Origin: Clostridiales bacterium
GTDB lineage: Bacteria; Bacillota; Clostridia; Lachnospirales; Lachnospiraceae
NCBI GenBank assembly: GCA_015655565.1
Contig: JAATEU010000023.1
Coordinates: 1-6,536, forward strand
Length of the DNA: 6,536 bases
Reading direction: 5' to 3'
The notes beneath the pieces were generated by a model. That model saw only the letters and a list, made by a program, of their open reading frames with translations, made no database searches and was not told where the DNA came from. Positions 1 through 6,178 of the stretch are shown one piece after another. The position numbers and the translations under genes were made by a program. Numbering within the stretch: the first letter of the stretch is position 1; each line of letters starts with the position of its first letter.

Positions 1-7
1 GATAAAT

Positions 8-12
8 GGAGG
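8..12 (+). promoter_or_regulatory. Ribosome binding site deciding the regulator start
   Basis: GGAGG lies 5 nt upstream of ATG 18 and overlaps the last base of the alternative ATG at 6, so it supports ATG 18 as the initiation codon. Confidence 0.75.
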
Positions 13-17
13 TTAAC

Positions 18-722
18 ATGGATTCCTATCATGTGTTAGTGGTAGAAGACGATAAGGAGATATTGGAGGGTGTCGGGATTTATTTAAAGAATCAGGGGTA
101 TACCGTATTCAAAGCTTCCAATGGTTTTGAAGGGCTGGAGGTAATTGAGAGGGAGAAAATCCACCTGGCTGTTGTAGATATTATGATGCCTGGAATGGAT
201 GGCATTACCATGACCATGAAGCTTAGGAAAAAACATGAGTTTCCGGTTATAATGCTGACGGCTAAGTCGGAGGAAATTGATAAGGTCACGGGACTGAATA
301 TCGGGGCGGATGATTATATAACAAAACCTTTTGCCCCAATGGAACTTATAGCCAGGGTCAATTCCCATTTACGCCGGTATTCCAAATACCTGAATGTATT
401 GGAGGAAAAGAGAGAGGATAATGTCTATGTAATCGGAGGACTTGAACTCAATGAGAATACGGTGCAGGTATTGGTAGACGGCAATCCGGTTAAGGTAACG
501 CCCCTGGAATTTAAAATTCTTGCTTTACTGATCAAGAATCCGGGCAGGGTATTTTCTGCGGAAGAAATATATGAAAAGGTGTGGAACGAACGGGCCGTTG
601 CAACGGATACCATTATGGTGCATATCAGAAATATACGTGAAAAAATTGAAATTAATCCGAAAGAACCAAAATATGTAAAGGTGGTGTGGGGTGTTGGATA
701 TAAAATTGAAAAACAAAAATAA
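18..722 (+). CDS. OmpR/PhoB-family response regulator (VanR-like)
   Basis: This is a cytoplasmic DNA-binding response regulator of 234 residues, the usual length for the family. The receiver domain (about residues 4-120) shows the acidic cluster E10/D11/D12, the phospho-acceptor D54 in VVDIMMPGMDG, T81 in MLTAK and K103 in TKPF. The C-terminal winged helix (about 135-234) has TPLEFKILALL, the recognition-helix region ATDTIMVHIRNIREKI and the terminal VVWGVGYKIEK, which closely resembles VanR-type regulators. I chose ATG 18 over the in-frame ATG at 6 because GGAGG (8-12) sits 5 nt before it, whereas the earlier ATG overlaps that site. The kinase gene starts inside its 3' end, so the two are almost certainly co-transcribed and partners. 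Its own promoter lies outside the window. The family call is secure; the target genes are inferred, and the 11-bp repeat array at 4134-4188 is a candidate site. Confidence 0.95.
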   Translation: MDSYHVLVVEDDKEILEGVGIYLKNQGYTVFKASNGFEGLEVIEREKIHLAVVDIMMPGMDGITMTMKLRKKHEFPVIMLTAKSEEIDKVTGLNIGADDYITKPFAPMELIARVNSHLRRYSKYLNVLEEKREDNVYVIGGLELNENTVQVLVDGNPVKVTPLEFKILALLIKNPGRVFSAEEIYEKVWNERAVATDTIMVHIRNIREKIEINPKEPKYVKVVWGVGYKIEKQK

Positions 723-3069
723 ATATAAAATAATCGGCATACTGGTCAGTTTATTGCTTTTATCAGCTGTTGCAGCCGGTGTGACAGCTTCTTATTCCTT
801 TATTTTAAATAATGCTGAAATTTTGGATGAAAAAATGGAAGAACAGAATCGGACTGCTTTATCAGAAATGGAAGACAATTATAAGGACGAATTTTTAAAA
901 GAATTGTACCGGGGAAATTACAGCCTGGCCTGGGATATTTTATGGCAGGGGGGTAATGACTATGCAACGCCGGGGGAGGCTTTTCTCCCGGATAATATGA
1001 ATAACATACAACAGGATAATGGGATGTATGATGGAAATGGGATATATGATGAAAATGGGATGTATAATGGAAATGGGATATATAATGGAAATGGAATATA
1101 TGATGAAAATGAAATATATATTGAAGATGAAATTACTGAAATGGAAGAGATTAATACTAAAGAAAATTTTATCAATAGTTTTAATTACTTATTAAACGGC
1201 TGGCATGATATATTTTATGAAAGTTCAATTGACAGTTATCAATTAGAATACTATGTAATTGATAATGAAACAGGAAAGACGTTAAGCAATACGATTAATT
1301 CCCTTGATTTATTAATGGAAAATACGGAAGAAGCGAAAGAAATAAAAGATTCCTATGCGTTTTATGCGGCTTTTCAATATGGGGAAGACGGAACCTTGGA
1401 GATACCGGTTTTCTACGGCCTGGACGAAAGTAAGAAAGATAATTTTAAGACTATGGAATTAACAAAAGATGTAATACGTAATGAAATGTCTAACGGTTTC
1501 TCGTTCCAATATTATAATCAAATAAAGGCTCCAACGGATTTAACGGTTATTTATGCAGTGAAATCCCATACCTTCTATTATGAAAATGAAGAGTATAGCA
1601 ATAACCAACAGCTTCAGTCCTGGACTTTCAGCAACGGCGGTTTTAAGTATGCATATGGTATATCCATTCTATTCGTAGTATTGCTGGCTCTCTTCCTTCC
1701 ATTTAGAAAGTCCTGGGAATTAGGAAAAGGCCTGGCAGTGAAAATACCTCTGGAATTAAGTATCCTTGGTATTGGTTTGACAATAACAGCATATAATGCA
1801 TTGTTAAACATGGCTTTTGAAACAGCATCGGGAAACTTTTTGGAATTTTCATATTATTCCATTTTTCCTGAATGGGTGAAAGAAATCTTAGATTACGGAT
1901 TTAATTTTCTTGTATGGATGGTTGTTTTCCTTGTCTGGTTTCTTGCCGTGTTATCCTTCCGGCAGGTTTTTCCCCTGGGGTTAAAGCGGTTTATAAAGGA
2001 AAAAACATTAACCGGTAAAGGAATCCTATGGGCTGTCCGTAACATGAAAAAGCTATTTGCTTCTCTTGCCGAGATTGATTTGACGGATTCCTCCAACAAA
2101 GCAATTTTTAAGATATTAACAGTTAATTTCATAATATTATTTTTGCTTTGCAGTATATGGCTAATCGGAGCCGCTGTGTTAATTCTTTATACCATTGTCT
2201 TATTTTTCATCCTGAAAAAGTATTTAAATGATATAAAGACAAAGTATGGAATACTCCTTGATGCCACCAGTAAAATGGCGCAGGGAAACCTGGAAGTATC
2301 CATTGAGGAGGATTTAGGTTTATTTGAACCCCTGAAAGAAGAACTGAACAAGGTGCAGTTTGGTTTTAAGAAGGCGGTAGAGGAAGAAATGAAGAGCCAG
2401 AAGATGAAAACCGAATTAATAACTAATGTTTCCCATGACCTTAAAACACCCCTGACTGCAATTATAACTTATATTAATTTACTTAAGGAAGGTAATATAA
2501 CGGAAACGGAAAGAGCTTCTTATATTGACACTTTAGATAAAAAATCCCTGCGTTTAAAAAGGCTCATTGAGGATTTATTTGAAATCAGCAAAGCATCCAG
2601 CAATAATGTTACCGTAAATTTAGTGGAAGTGGATTTGGTATCCCTGATAAAGCAGGTACAGTTGGAACTGGCTGATAAGATTGAACAGTCAGAAGTTGAA
2701 TTCCGCTATCATTTACCCGAGGAGAAGGTAATCTTAAACCTGGATAGTGAAAAGACTTACCGGATATTTGAAAACCTGATCCTTAACATTACCAAATATG
2801 CCATGCCTCATTCCAGGGCATATATTGAGATACTGGTAAATGAAAAGGATGTAACCGTAATTTTAAAAAATATTTCTGCCACGGAGCTGGATTTTAATCC
2901 CGGGGAAATCAGCGAACGATTTGTAAGGGGGGATAAATCCCGGAATACAGAAGGCTCAGGACTTGGCCTTGCCATTGTGAAAAATTTTGTGGAACTGCAG
3001 GGCGGTAAATTCCGGATACTCCTGGACGGGGATTTGTTTAAGGCAGTGATTGATTGGAAAAAGGAATAG
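691..3069 (+). CDS. Multi-spanning membrane sensor histidine kinase
   Basis: This is the probable partner kinase of the upstream regulator, 792 residues long. It starts at GTG 691, 32 nt inside the regulator gene, with AGGTGG (679-684) 6 nt ahead; TTG 694 is an alternative. Hydrophobic segments appear at about residues 13-33, 320-338, 353-377, 404-423, 475-492 and 493-508. Residues 34-319 form a large, probably extracytoplasmic domain carrying a hexapeptide repeat (111-146). A HAMP-like linker leads to the dimerisation helix with phospho-acceptor H582 in NVSHDLKTPLT. The ATPase domain has an N box around N695/N699 (FENLILNITKY), ERFVRGDKSRNTEGSG and the G2 box G755-L760 (GSGLGL). The usual DxGxG G1 box is replaced by a KNIS sequence (N727); from memory this is common in VanS-like clostridial kinases, so I do not call the protein inactive. 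The ligand is unknown. The overlap implies translational coupling. Confidence 0.93.
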   Translation: MLDIKLKNKNKYKIIGILVSLLLLSAVAAGVTASYSFILNNAEILDEKMEEQNRTALSEMEDNYKDEFLKELYRGNYSLAWDILWQGGNDYATPGEAFLPDNMNNIQQDNGMYDGNGIYDENGMYNGNGIYNGNGIYDENEIYIEDEITEMEEINTKENFINSFNYLLNGWHDIFYESSIDSYQLEYYVIDNETGKTLSNTINSLDLLMENTEEAKEIKDSYAFYAAFQYGEDGTLEIPVFYGLDESKKDNFKTMELTKDVIRNEMSNGFSFQYYNQIKAPTDLTVIYAVKSHTFYYENEEYSNNQQLQSWTFSNGGFKYAYGISILFVVLLALFLPFRKSWELGKGLAVKIPLELSILGIGLTITAYNALLNMAFETASGNFLEFSYYSIFPEWVKEILDYGFNFLVWMVVFLVWFLAVLSFRQVFPLGLKRFIKEKTLTGKGILWAVRNMKKLFASLAEIDLTDSSNKAIFKILTVNFIILFLLCSIWLIGAAVLILYTIVLFFILKKYLNDIKTKYGILLDATSKMAQGNLEVSIEEDLGLFEPLKEELNKVQFGFKKAVEEEMKSQKMKTELITNVSHDLKTPLTAIITYINLLKEGNITETERASYIDTLDKKSLRLKRLIEDLFEISKASSNNVTVNLVEVDLVSLIKQVQLELADKIEQSEVEFRYHLPEEKVILNLDSEKTYRIFENLILNITKYAMPHSRAYIEILVNEKDVTVILKNISATELDFNPGEISERFVRGDKSRNTEGSGLGLAIVKNFVELQGGKFRILLDGDLFKAVIDWKKE
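1021..1128 (+). repeat. Six 18-bp in-frame tandem repeats in the kinase sensor
   Basis: Six consecutive 18-bp units begin at 1021, 1039, 1057, 1075, 1093 and 1111. The first five follow GGRATRTATRATGRAAAT and differ by only a few bases; the sixth is more diverged. Each encodes a hexapeptide of the form G-[M/I]-Y-[D/N]-[G/E]-N (the last reads EIYIED), covering kinase residues 111-146. Near identity at the DNA level, including at silent sites, points to recent expansion by slippage or unequal recombination. Copy-number changes would keep the reading frame. Confidence 0.92.
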
Positions 3070-3230
3070 CTTAAGGGGACATAACCGAATTAAAAAGGCT
3101 TTAATGGTGAAACAGCAATTAGACAGAGCCTGGCAGAAGCAGCAAATTTGCAGCAAAAATCTGCGGAATTGATGGGGTATTGGTTATGAAAATTATATGA
3201 ATAAACTATAAGAGCCGCTTTGACAGAGAT
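3070..3230. other. Gene-free spacer downstream of the kinase
   Basis: No convincing gene is visible between the kinase stop and the palindrome that follows. The reading frames are short, with several stops, and none starts behind a good ribosome binding site. One frame (about 3098-3180) reads as a 30-residue alanine/glutamine-rich stretch before a stop. It could be coding debris, but I recognise no family. Confidence 0.4.
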
Positions 3231-3306
3231 AGGATGAAAGGTGCTGTTGCACAATAGCTTAATTACTGGCTTATTAAAGCTATTTTGCAACAGCACCTTC
3301 CATTTT
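3231..3306. repeat. Long imperfect palindrome (terminator-like or MITE-like)
   Basis: The arms AAGGTGCTGTTGCA (3238-3251) and TGCAACAGCACCTT (3286-3299) pair perfectly over 14 bp. After one C/T mismatch, 8 more base pairs follow (3253-3260 with 3277-3284), then 3 more past a bulge, leaving a loop of about 9 nt. Outward, the pairing continues weakly to 3231/3306 with wobbles and one mismatch. It lies between the converging kinase and lipoprotein genes, so bidirectional termination is plausible, although neither side has a strong T run (only TTTT at 3303-3306). The GGTGCTGTTGCA arm also resembles the terminal repeats of some insertion sequences, so a small MITE or a footprint is the alternative. 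I see no target-site duplication. Confidence 0.7.
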
Positions 3307-3382
3307 AACAGATCATTAACTGTATAAATATATATTGGCTGTTAATGTGATACTTGAAAATATCAGCTATAGATTTTAAATA

Positions 3383-4087
3383 TTATTCATTATTACTATT
3401 TTCAGAGGCAGTTGTATTGTCTGATGGATTCCTGTCAGCTTTGTCTTGTTCTCCTTGACCTCCCGGACCTGCTTGCCCACTTTGTCCTTCAGAAAAGTTC
3501 CTTACCGTAACGGAACTAAGGACTTCGCTGCCGGTCTCATCTGTAGTATAACCGACGATTAACATACAGCCGACAGTAATATCATCAAGAGTTCCGTCTC
3601 TTGTTGTATCGCCATCTTCAACACGGATTATACTTTCGTCCGTTATAGTAATCACTTTTTCTTCTATTTCTCCGGTATTAATATCATCTGGTGCCGTATC
3701 AGAAGATGGGATTTCCGGTTTTATCTCGGAACTGTCATTTTCTGTTGTATTATCTTGTCCATCCGGACGTCCGCCTTCCGGTTTACCGTTTTGCATGCCG
3801 CCCCCCGGATTTACGGCAAGGGTTATATTGCTTCCATCTATAGCAGTTACCTGGCCTCCTGTCATGGGAGCTTCATCACCCGGAGTTTCGTTGGCATCTT
3901 CGGTAGAACTGTCCTGTAATGCAGTAGAATCCGCATCTTTGTTCTCTGTGGCAGTGTCCGTATCCTCGTTTCCTGTAACTACATTATCAGTATCAACCTT
4001 TTCAGTAGATCCGGCACAGCCTGTTATCAGGCCCATTAGCATTATTATGGAAAATAATAGTATTAAAGTTTTGTTTTTTATTTTCAT
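3383..4087 (-). CDS. Secreted lipoprotein with a DUF5666-like domain
   Basis: This 234-residue protein has a lipoprotein signal peptide: a basic start (MKIKNK), a hydrophobic core, then the lipobox LITGC with lipidation at C24. It should be anchored to the outer face of the membrane. An acidic Thr/Asp/Glu-rich linker follows (25-74). A beta-strand motif GGQVTAIDGSNITLAV (77-92) comes next, then a Gly/Pro/Asp-rich low-complexity insert (94-143) and a second beta-rich part (144-198, including KVITITDESIIRV and LSSVTVRN). The two parts together resemble a DUF5666/OB-like beta domain split by the insert. The tail is Gln/Gly/Asn-rich. ATG 4087 is preferred over TTG 4108 because AGGAAG (4094-4099) lies 6 nt ahead of it. 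It is divergent from the MATE gene and convergent with the kinase. The function is unknown; an accessory sensor for the kinase or an envelope role is a guess. Confidence 0.85.
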   Translation of the reverse strand: MKIKNKTLILLFSIIMLMGLITGCAGSTEKVDTDNVVTGNEDTDTATENKDADSTALQDSSTEDANETPGDEAPMTGGQVTAIDGSNITLAVNPGGGMQNGKPEGGRPDGQDNTTENDSSEIKPEIPSSDTAPDDINTGEIEEKVITITDESIIRVEDGDTTRDGTLDDITVGCMLIVGYTTDETGSEVLSSVTVRNFSEGQSGQAGPGGQGEQDKADRNPSDNTTASENSNNE

Positions 4088-4133
4088 TGTTTTCTTCCTT
4101 TCTTCCAAATAATAACTAATTTTACCGATTAAA

Positions 4134-4188
4134 TGTGATTAGGCTGTGATAAATCTTTGAAAATTAAGTGAATAATCTGTGAATTGTT
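4134..4188. promoter_or_regulatory. Array of five 11-bp direct repeats, probable regulator-binding site
   Basis: Half-sites TGTGAT (4134), TGTGAT (4145), TTTGAA (4156), AGTGAA (4167) and TGTGAA (4178) recur with an exact 11-bp period. TGA is invariant in all five, and AT-rich spacers often end in TC or TA. OmpR/PhoB-family regulators typically bind direct repeats spaced about one helical turn, so this is a good candidate operator. The regulator at 18-722 is the obvious candidate ligand. The array ends 15 bp upstream of the -35 box of the predicted MATE promoter, as expected for an activator. It is also close enough to the lipoprotein gene to control it. Confidence 0.55.
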
Positions 4189-4203
4189 TGATAAACAGTC
4201 GCA

Positions 4204-4232
4204 TTGACTTTTTCCTTAAAACATGGTATTTT
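4204..4232 (+). promoter_or_regulatory. Predicted sigma-A promoter of the MATE gene
   Basis: TTGACT (4204-4209), a 17-bp spacer and TATTTT (4227-4232) make a good -35 and a moderate -10. Transcription would begin near 4239-4240, giving a leader of about 150 nt before the MATE start. No equally good promoter was found for the lipoprotein on the opposite strand. Confidence 0.55.
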
Positions 4233-4304
4233 TCCTATGTCGGACTAATTTATGAACCGGGTGAAAGACAAACTAATATGATAACCCTGCAGGAGCGGGA
4301 AACC

Positions 4305-4331
4305 ATGGAGTCAAAGAATGCTATACTCTGA
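4305..4331 (+). CDS. Possible 8-residue leader peptide ahead of the MATE gene
   Basis: The frame ATG (4305) to TGA (4329-4331) encodes MESKNAIL. It is preceded by AGGAG (4291-4295) with a 9-nt gap, a credible ribosome binding site. It lies within the predicted MATE leader, and its stop codon sits one base before the hairpin at 4333-4361. Short leader peptides next to hairpins are known to control several antibiotic-resistance genes through ribosome stalling, and an exporter would suit such control. Nothing in the peptide itself proves stalling. A reading frame this short can occur by chance. Confidence 0.35.
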   Translation: MESKNAIL

Positions 4332-4332
4332 T

Positions 4333-4361
4333 TTGAGGCAGTAATCGAAACGCTGTCTCAA
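4333..4361 (+). promoter_or_regulatory. Hairpin in the MATE leader, possible attenuator
   Basis: TTGAGGCAG (4333-4341) pairs with CTGTCTCAA (4353-4361) over 9 bp with one G-U pair and an 11-nt loop. It begins just after the leader-peptide stop and ends 16 nt before the MATE ribosome binding site. It lacks a T run, so if it is regulatory it would act on translation. A protein operator dyad is the alternative. Confidence 0.4.
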
Positions 4362-4377
4362 TTATACCATGGGAGTT

Positions 4378-4383
4378 AAGGAG
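4378..4383 (+). promoter_or_regulatory. Ribosome binding site deciding the MATE start
   Basis: AAGGAG lies 6 nt before ATG 4390 and selects it over ATG 4369, which is upstream of this site and has none of its own. Confidence 0.8.
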
Positions 4384-4389
4384 AAATAT

Positions 4390-5751
4390 ATGACTAAAAC
4401 ATATGATAGGGAAGAGAAAAAACAATTTTATAAATTAGTTTTCAGATTAGTTTTACCAATGGCTTTACAAAATCTTATTAATGTAGGGGTTACTTCTACT
4501 TCTGTCATTATGTTGGGAAAGGTGGGAGAAACCTCTCTTTCAGCCGCCTCCCTGGCCGGACAGGTACAATTTATCATGACGCTTGTTTTTTTCGGACTGA
4601 CCTCCGGAGCTGCTGTACTGACTGCACAATACTGGGGAAAAAATGATATCAGGACCATCGAAAAAGTACTTGCCATTACCATGAGATTTGCTTTAGTTGT
4701 AGCCGTCATATTTACCGCAGCTGCATTGCTGATTCCTGAATCTATTATGAGGATATATACCTTGGAAGAGGCAGTAATCAAAGAAGGCGTGCAATATTTA
4801 AGAATTATCGGCATATCTTACATATTTGTTGCCATAACAATGATTTATCTTAATATTATGCGAAGTGTGGAAAGAGTCATTATTTCAACCGTAGTATACT
4901 TGGTTTCCCTGATTATTAATGTGATTTTAAATTCAATATTTATCTTTGGTTTATTTGGGTTAGAACCAATGGGTGTCAGGGGGGCCGCATTGGCTACACT
5001 GATAGCAAGAATTTCAGAACTTATTCTTGTATGGTTTTATGCGAAAAAGATGAATCAGGAAGTCCGTTTCCATATTAAGGATTTCTTTATAAAAGACAGG
5101 ATATTAATGAAGGATTTTCTTACTTTTGCAATTCCTGTTATGCTGAATGAACTGATCTGGGGCGTCGGAACTTCCACTAATGCAGCCATTATCGGGCATT
5201 TAGGCAGTCCGGTGGTTGCAGCAAATTCAGTGACCCAGGTAACAAGACAGCTTGCAATGGTAGTTGCTTTTGGTGTAGCCAATGCTACTGCAATTATTAT
5301 TGGCAAAGCCATAGGGGAGCAGAAAGAGGAATTGGCTAAATTATATGCAAAGCGGTTTATCCGCTTAACCTTTTTGCTTGGAGTGGTTGGGGCAGGGGTT
5401 ATTCTTTTTGTATCCAGGATTGCACAAAGTCAGCTGACATTAAGCCAGGATGCAAAATCATACCTGAACTTCATGATGTTTGTAATGTCATATTTTGTAA
5501 TCGGCCAGGCTTATAATACTACCATGGTGGTTGGCATTTTCCGTGCAGGCGGCGATACGAATTTTGGATTAATACTTGATATTTTAACCTTATGGGGATG
5601 TTCCATCCTTTTCGGAGCATTGGCGGCCTTTGTCTGGAAGTTACCGGTACCGGTTGTTTATATGATTATTATGAGTGATGAAATTATTAAGATTCCTCTT
5701 ACTACCCTTCATTATAAGTCTTTTAAGTGGGTTCGTAACGTTATGCATTAG
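4390..5751 (+). CDS. MATE-family multidrug/metabolite efflux transporter
   Basis: This 453-residue integral membrane protein has about twelve hydrophobic segments in two homologous halves, the normal length for the MATE family. Such proteins export cationic drugs or metabolites using a sodium or proton gradient. The N-terminal half begins with FRLVLPMALQNLINVG (conserved P23, Q27, N28) and holds LTSGAAVLTAQYWGK and the conserved MGVRGAALAT (194-203). The second half repeats the pattern with FAIPVMLNELIWGVGT (P249), GVANATAIIIGKAIGE and FRAGGDTNFGLILD. The start is ATG 4390, with AAGGAG (4378-4383) 6 nt ahead; the in-frame ATG at 4369 has no ribosome binding site. The gene is divergent from the lipoprotein and sits downstream of the 11-bp array and a long leader. 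The substrate cannot be read from sequence. No clear terminator follows. Confidence 0.94.
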   Translation: MTKTYDREEKKQFYKLVFRLVLPMALQNLINVGVTSTSVIMLGKVGETSLSAASLAGQVQFIMTLVFFGLTSGAAVLTAQYWGKNDIRTIEKVLAITMRFALVVAVIFTAAALLIPESIMRIYTLEEAVIKEGVQYLRIIGISYIFVAITMIYLNIMRSVERVIISTVVYLVSLIINVILNSIFIFGLFGLEPMGVRGAALATLIARISELILVWFYAKKMNQEVRFHIKDFFIKDRILMKDFLTFAIPVMLNELIWGVGTSTNAAIIGHLGSPVVAANSVTQVTRQLAMVVAFGVANATAIIIGKAIGEQKEELAKLYAKRFIRLTFLLGVVGAGVILFVSRIAQSQLTLSQDAKSYLNFMMFVMSYFVIGQAYNTTMVVGIFRAGGDTNFGLILDILTLWGCSILFGALAAFVWKLPVPVVYMIIMSDEIIKIPLTTLHYKSFKWVRNVMH

Positions 5752-5867
5752 ATGAAGGGCTGCTGAATCCCGTCATAAAAGGTTAAATCTGGTTGGACGG
5801 TATATTCAACACTGACCGGCCGCCAGGAAAAAATTGGTAAATAATTTTATCATAATAAAGTAAATTA
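5752..5867. other. Gene-free spacer after the MATE gene
   Basis: No gene or convincing terminator is seen here. A weak pairing of CTGG (about 5789) with CCAG (about 5825) does not form a continuous stem and has no clean T run on the + strand. The sequence becomes very AT-rich towards the riboflavin promoter. Confidence 0.4.
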
Positions 5868-5896
5868 TTGACAAATATAACATATAATGGTATATT
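5868..5896 (+). promoter_or_regulatory. Sigma-A promoter of the riboflavin operon
   Basis: A perfect -35 TTGACA (5868-5873), a 17-bp spacer and TATATT (5891-5896) place the start near 5903, a little before the FMN riboswitch. TATTAT at 5893 is an overlapping alternative -10. The flanks are very AT-rich. Confidence 0.8.
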
Positions 5897-5920
5897 ATAG
5901 AAAATAAAGAAACTTACTAA

Positions 5921-6026
5921 ATCTTCAGGGCAGGGTGTAATTCCCTACCGGCGGTATAGTCCGCGGGCCGTAAGGCAGATTCGGTGAAATTCCGAAGCCG
6001 ACAGTAAAGTCTGGATGGAAGAAGAA
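5921..6026 (+). ncRNA. FMN riboswitch (RFN element)
   Basis: The segment contains the conserved RFN blocks in order: ATCTTCAGGGCAGGGTG at the 5' side, ATTCCCTACCGGCGGT, AGTCCGCG, GATTCGGTGAAATTCCGAAGCCGACAGT and AGTCTGGATGGAAGAAGA at the 3' side. P1 forms from TCTTC (5922-5926) with GAAGA (6021-6025). Stem-loops such as TTCGGTGAAATTCCGAA are visible. This aptamer binds flavin mononucleotide and switches off riboflavin synthesis genes when FMN is plentiful. Its place between a promoter and a terminator ahead of ribD is the classic Gram-positive arrangement. Confidence 0.97.
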
Positions 6027-6093
6027 TATATGAGAAAATTTATACCATTATATTAATCATATAATTTGAGATTCCGGTTTCCATTTTTTACTG

Positions 6094-6124
6094 GCCCTGA
6101 AATTTTTCGGGGCTTTTTTATTTT
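6094..6124 (+). terminator. Riboswitch-controlled intrinsic terminator
   Basis: GCCCTGAA (6094-6101) pairs with TTTCGGGGC-side bases (6106-6113) in an 8-bp stem with a 4-nt loop and one G-U pair, followed by TTTTTTATTTT (6114-6124). Its 5' arm is exactly complementary over 8 nt to TTCAGGGC (5924-5931) in the riboswitch 5' strand. The alternative pairing would make an antiterminator that excludes both P1 and the terminator, so FMN binding should favour termination. Confidence 0.9.
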
Positions 6125-6178
6125 GAAAATACGGCAAGACGGGTGGATGATGATTTTCATATGGTGACCGCCTGTGCT

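Noticed and set aside
6..17. Earlier in-frame ATG for the response regulator
   Set aside because: It overlaps the GGAGG that serves ATG 18 and has no usable ribosome binding site within the window.
960..1175. Open frame on the - strand with repeating SYIPFP-like peptides
   Set aside because: It is the antisense reading of the kinase's 18-bp tandem repeat, with no ribosome binding site and inside a clear gene.
3098..3230. Possible decayed gene (alanine/glutamine-rich frame with stops)
   Set aside because: Too short and low in information to assign a family; not reported as a pseudogene.
3795..4112. 105-residue + strand frame opposite the lipoprotein
   Set aside because: It is antisense to a gene with a clear lipobox and ribosome binding site, and its own product shows no recognisable domain.
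4252..4281. Nine-residue frame MNRVKDKLI in the MATE leader
   Set aside because: No ribosome binding site lies upstream, unlike the frame at 4305.
4240..4389. Known riboswitch class in the MATE leader (c-di-GMP, guanidine, cobalamin, THF considered)
   Set aside because: Short look-alike pieces such as GACAAAC exist, but none of the conserved core blocks of these classes is present in order.
6015..6056. 13-codon frame starting in the riboswitch 3' end
   Set aside because: It starts inside the conserved RFN 3' block, has no separate ribosome binding site, and is a by-product of the aptamer sequence.
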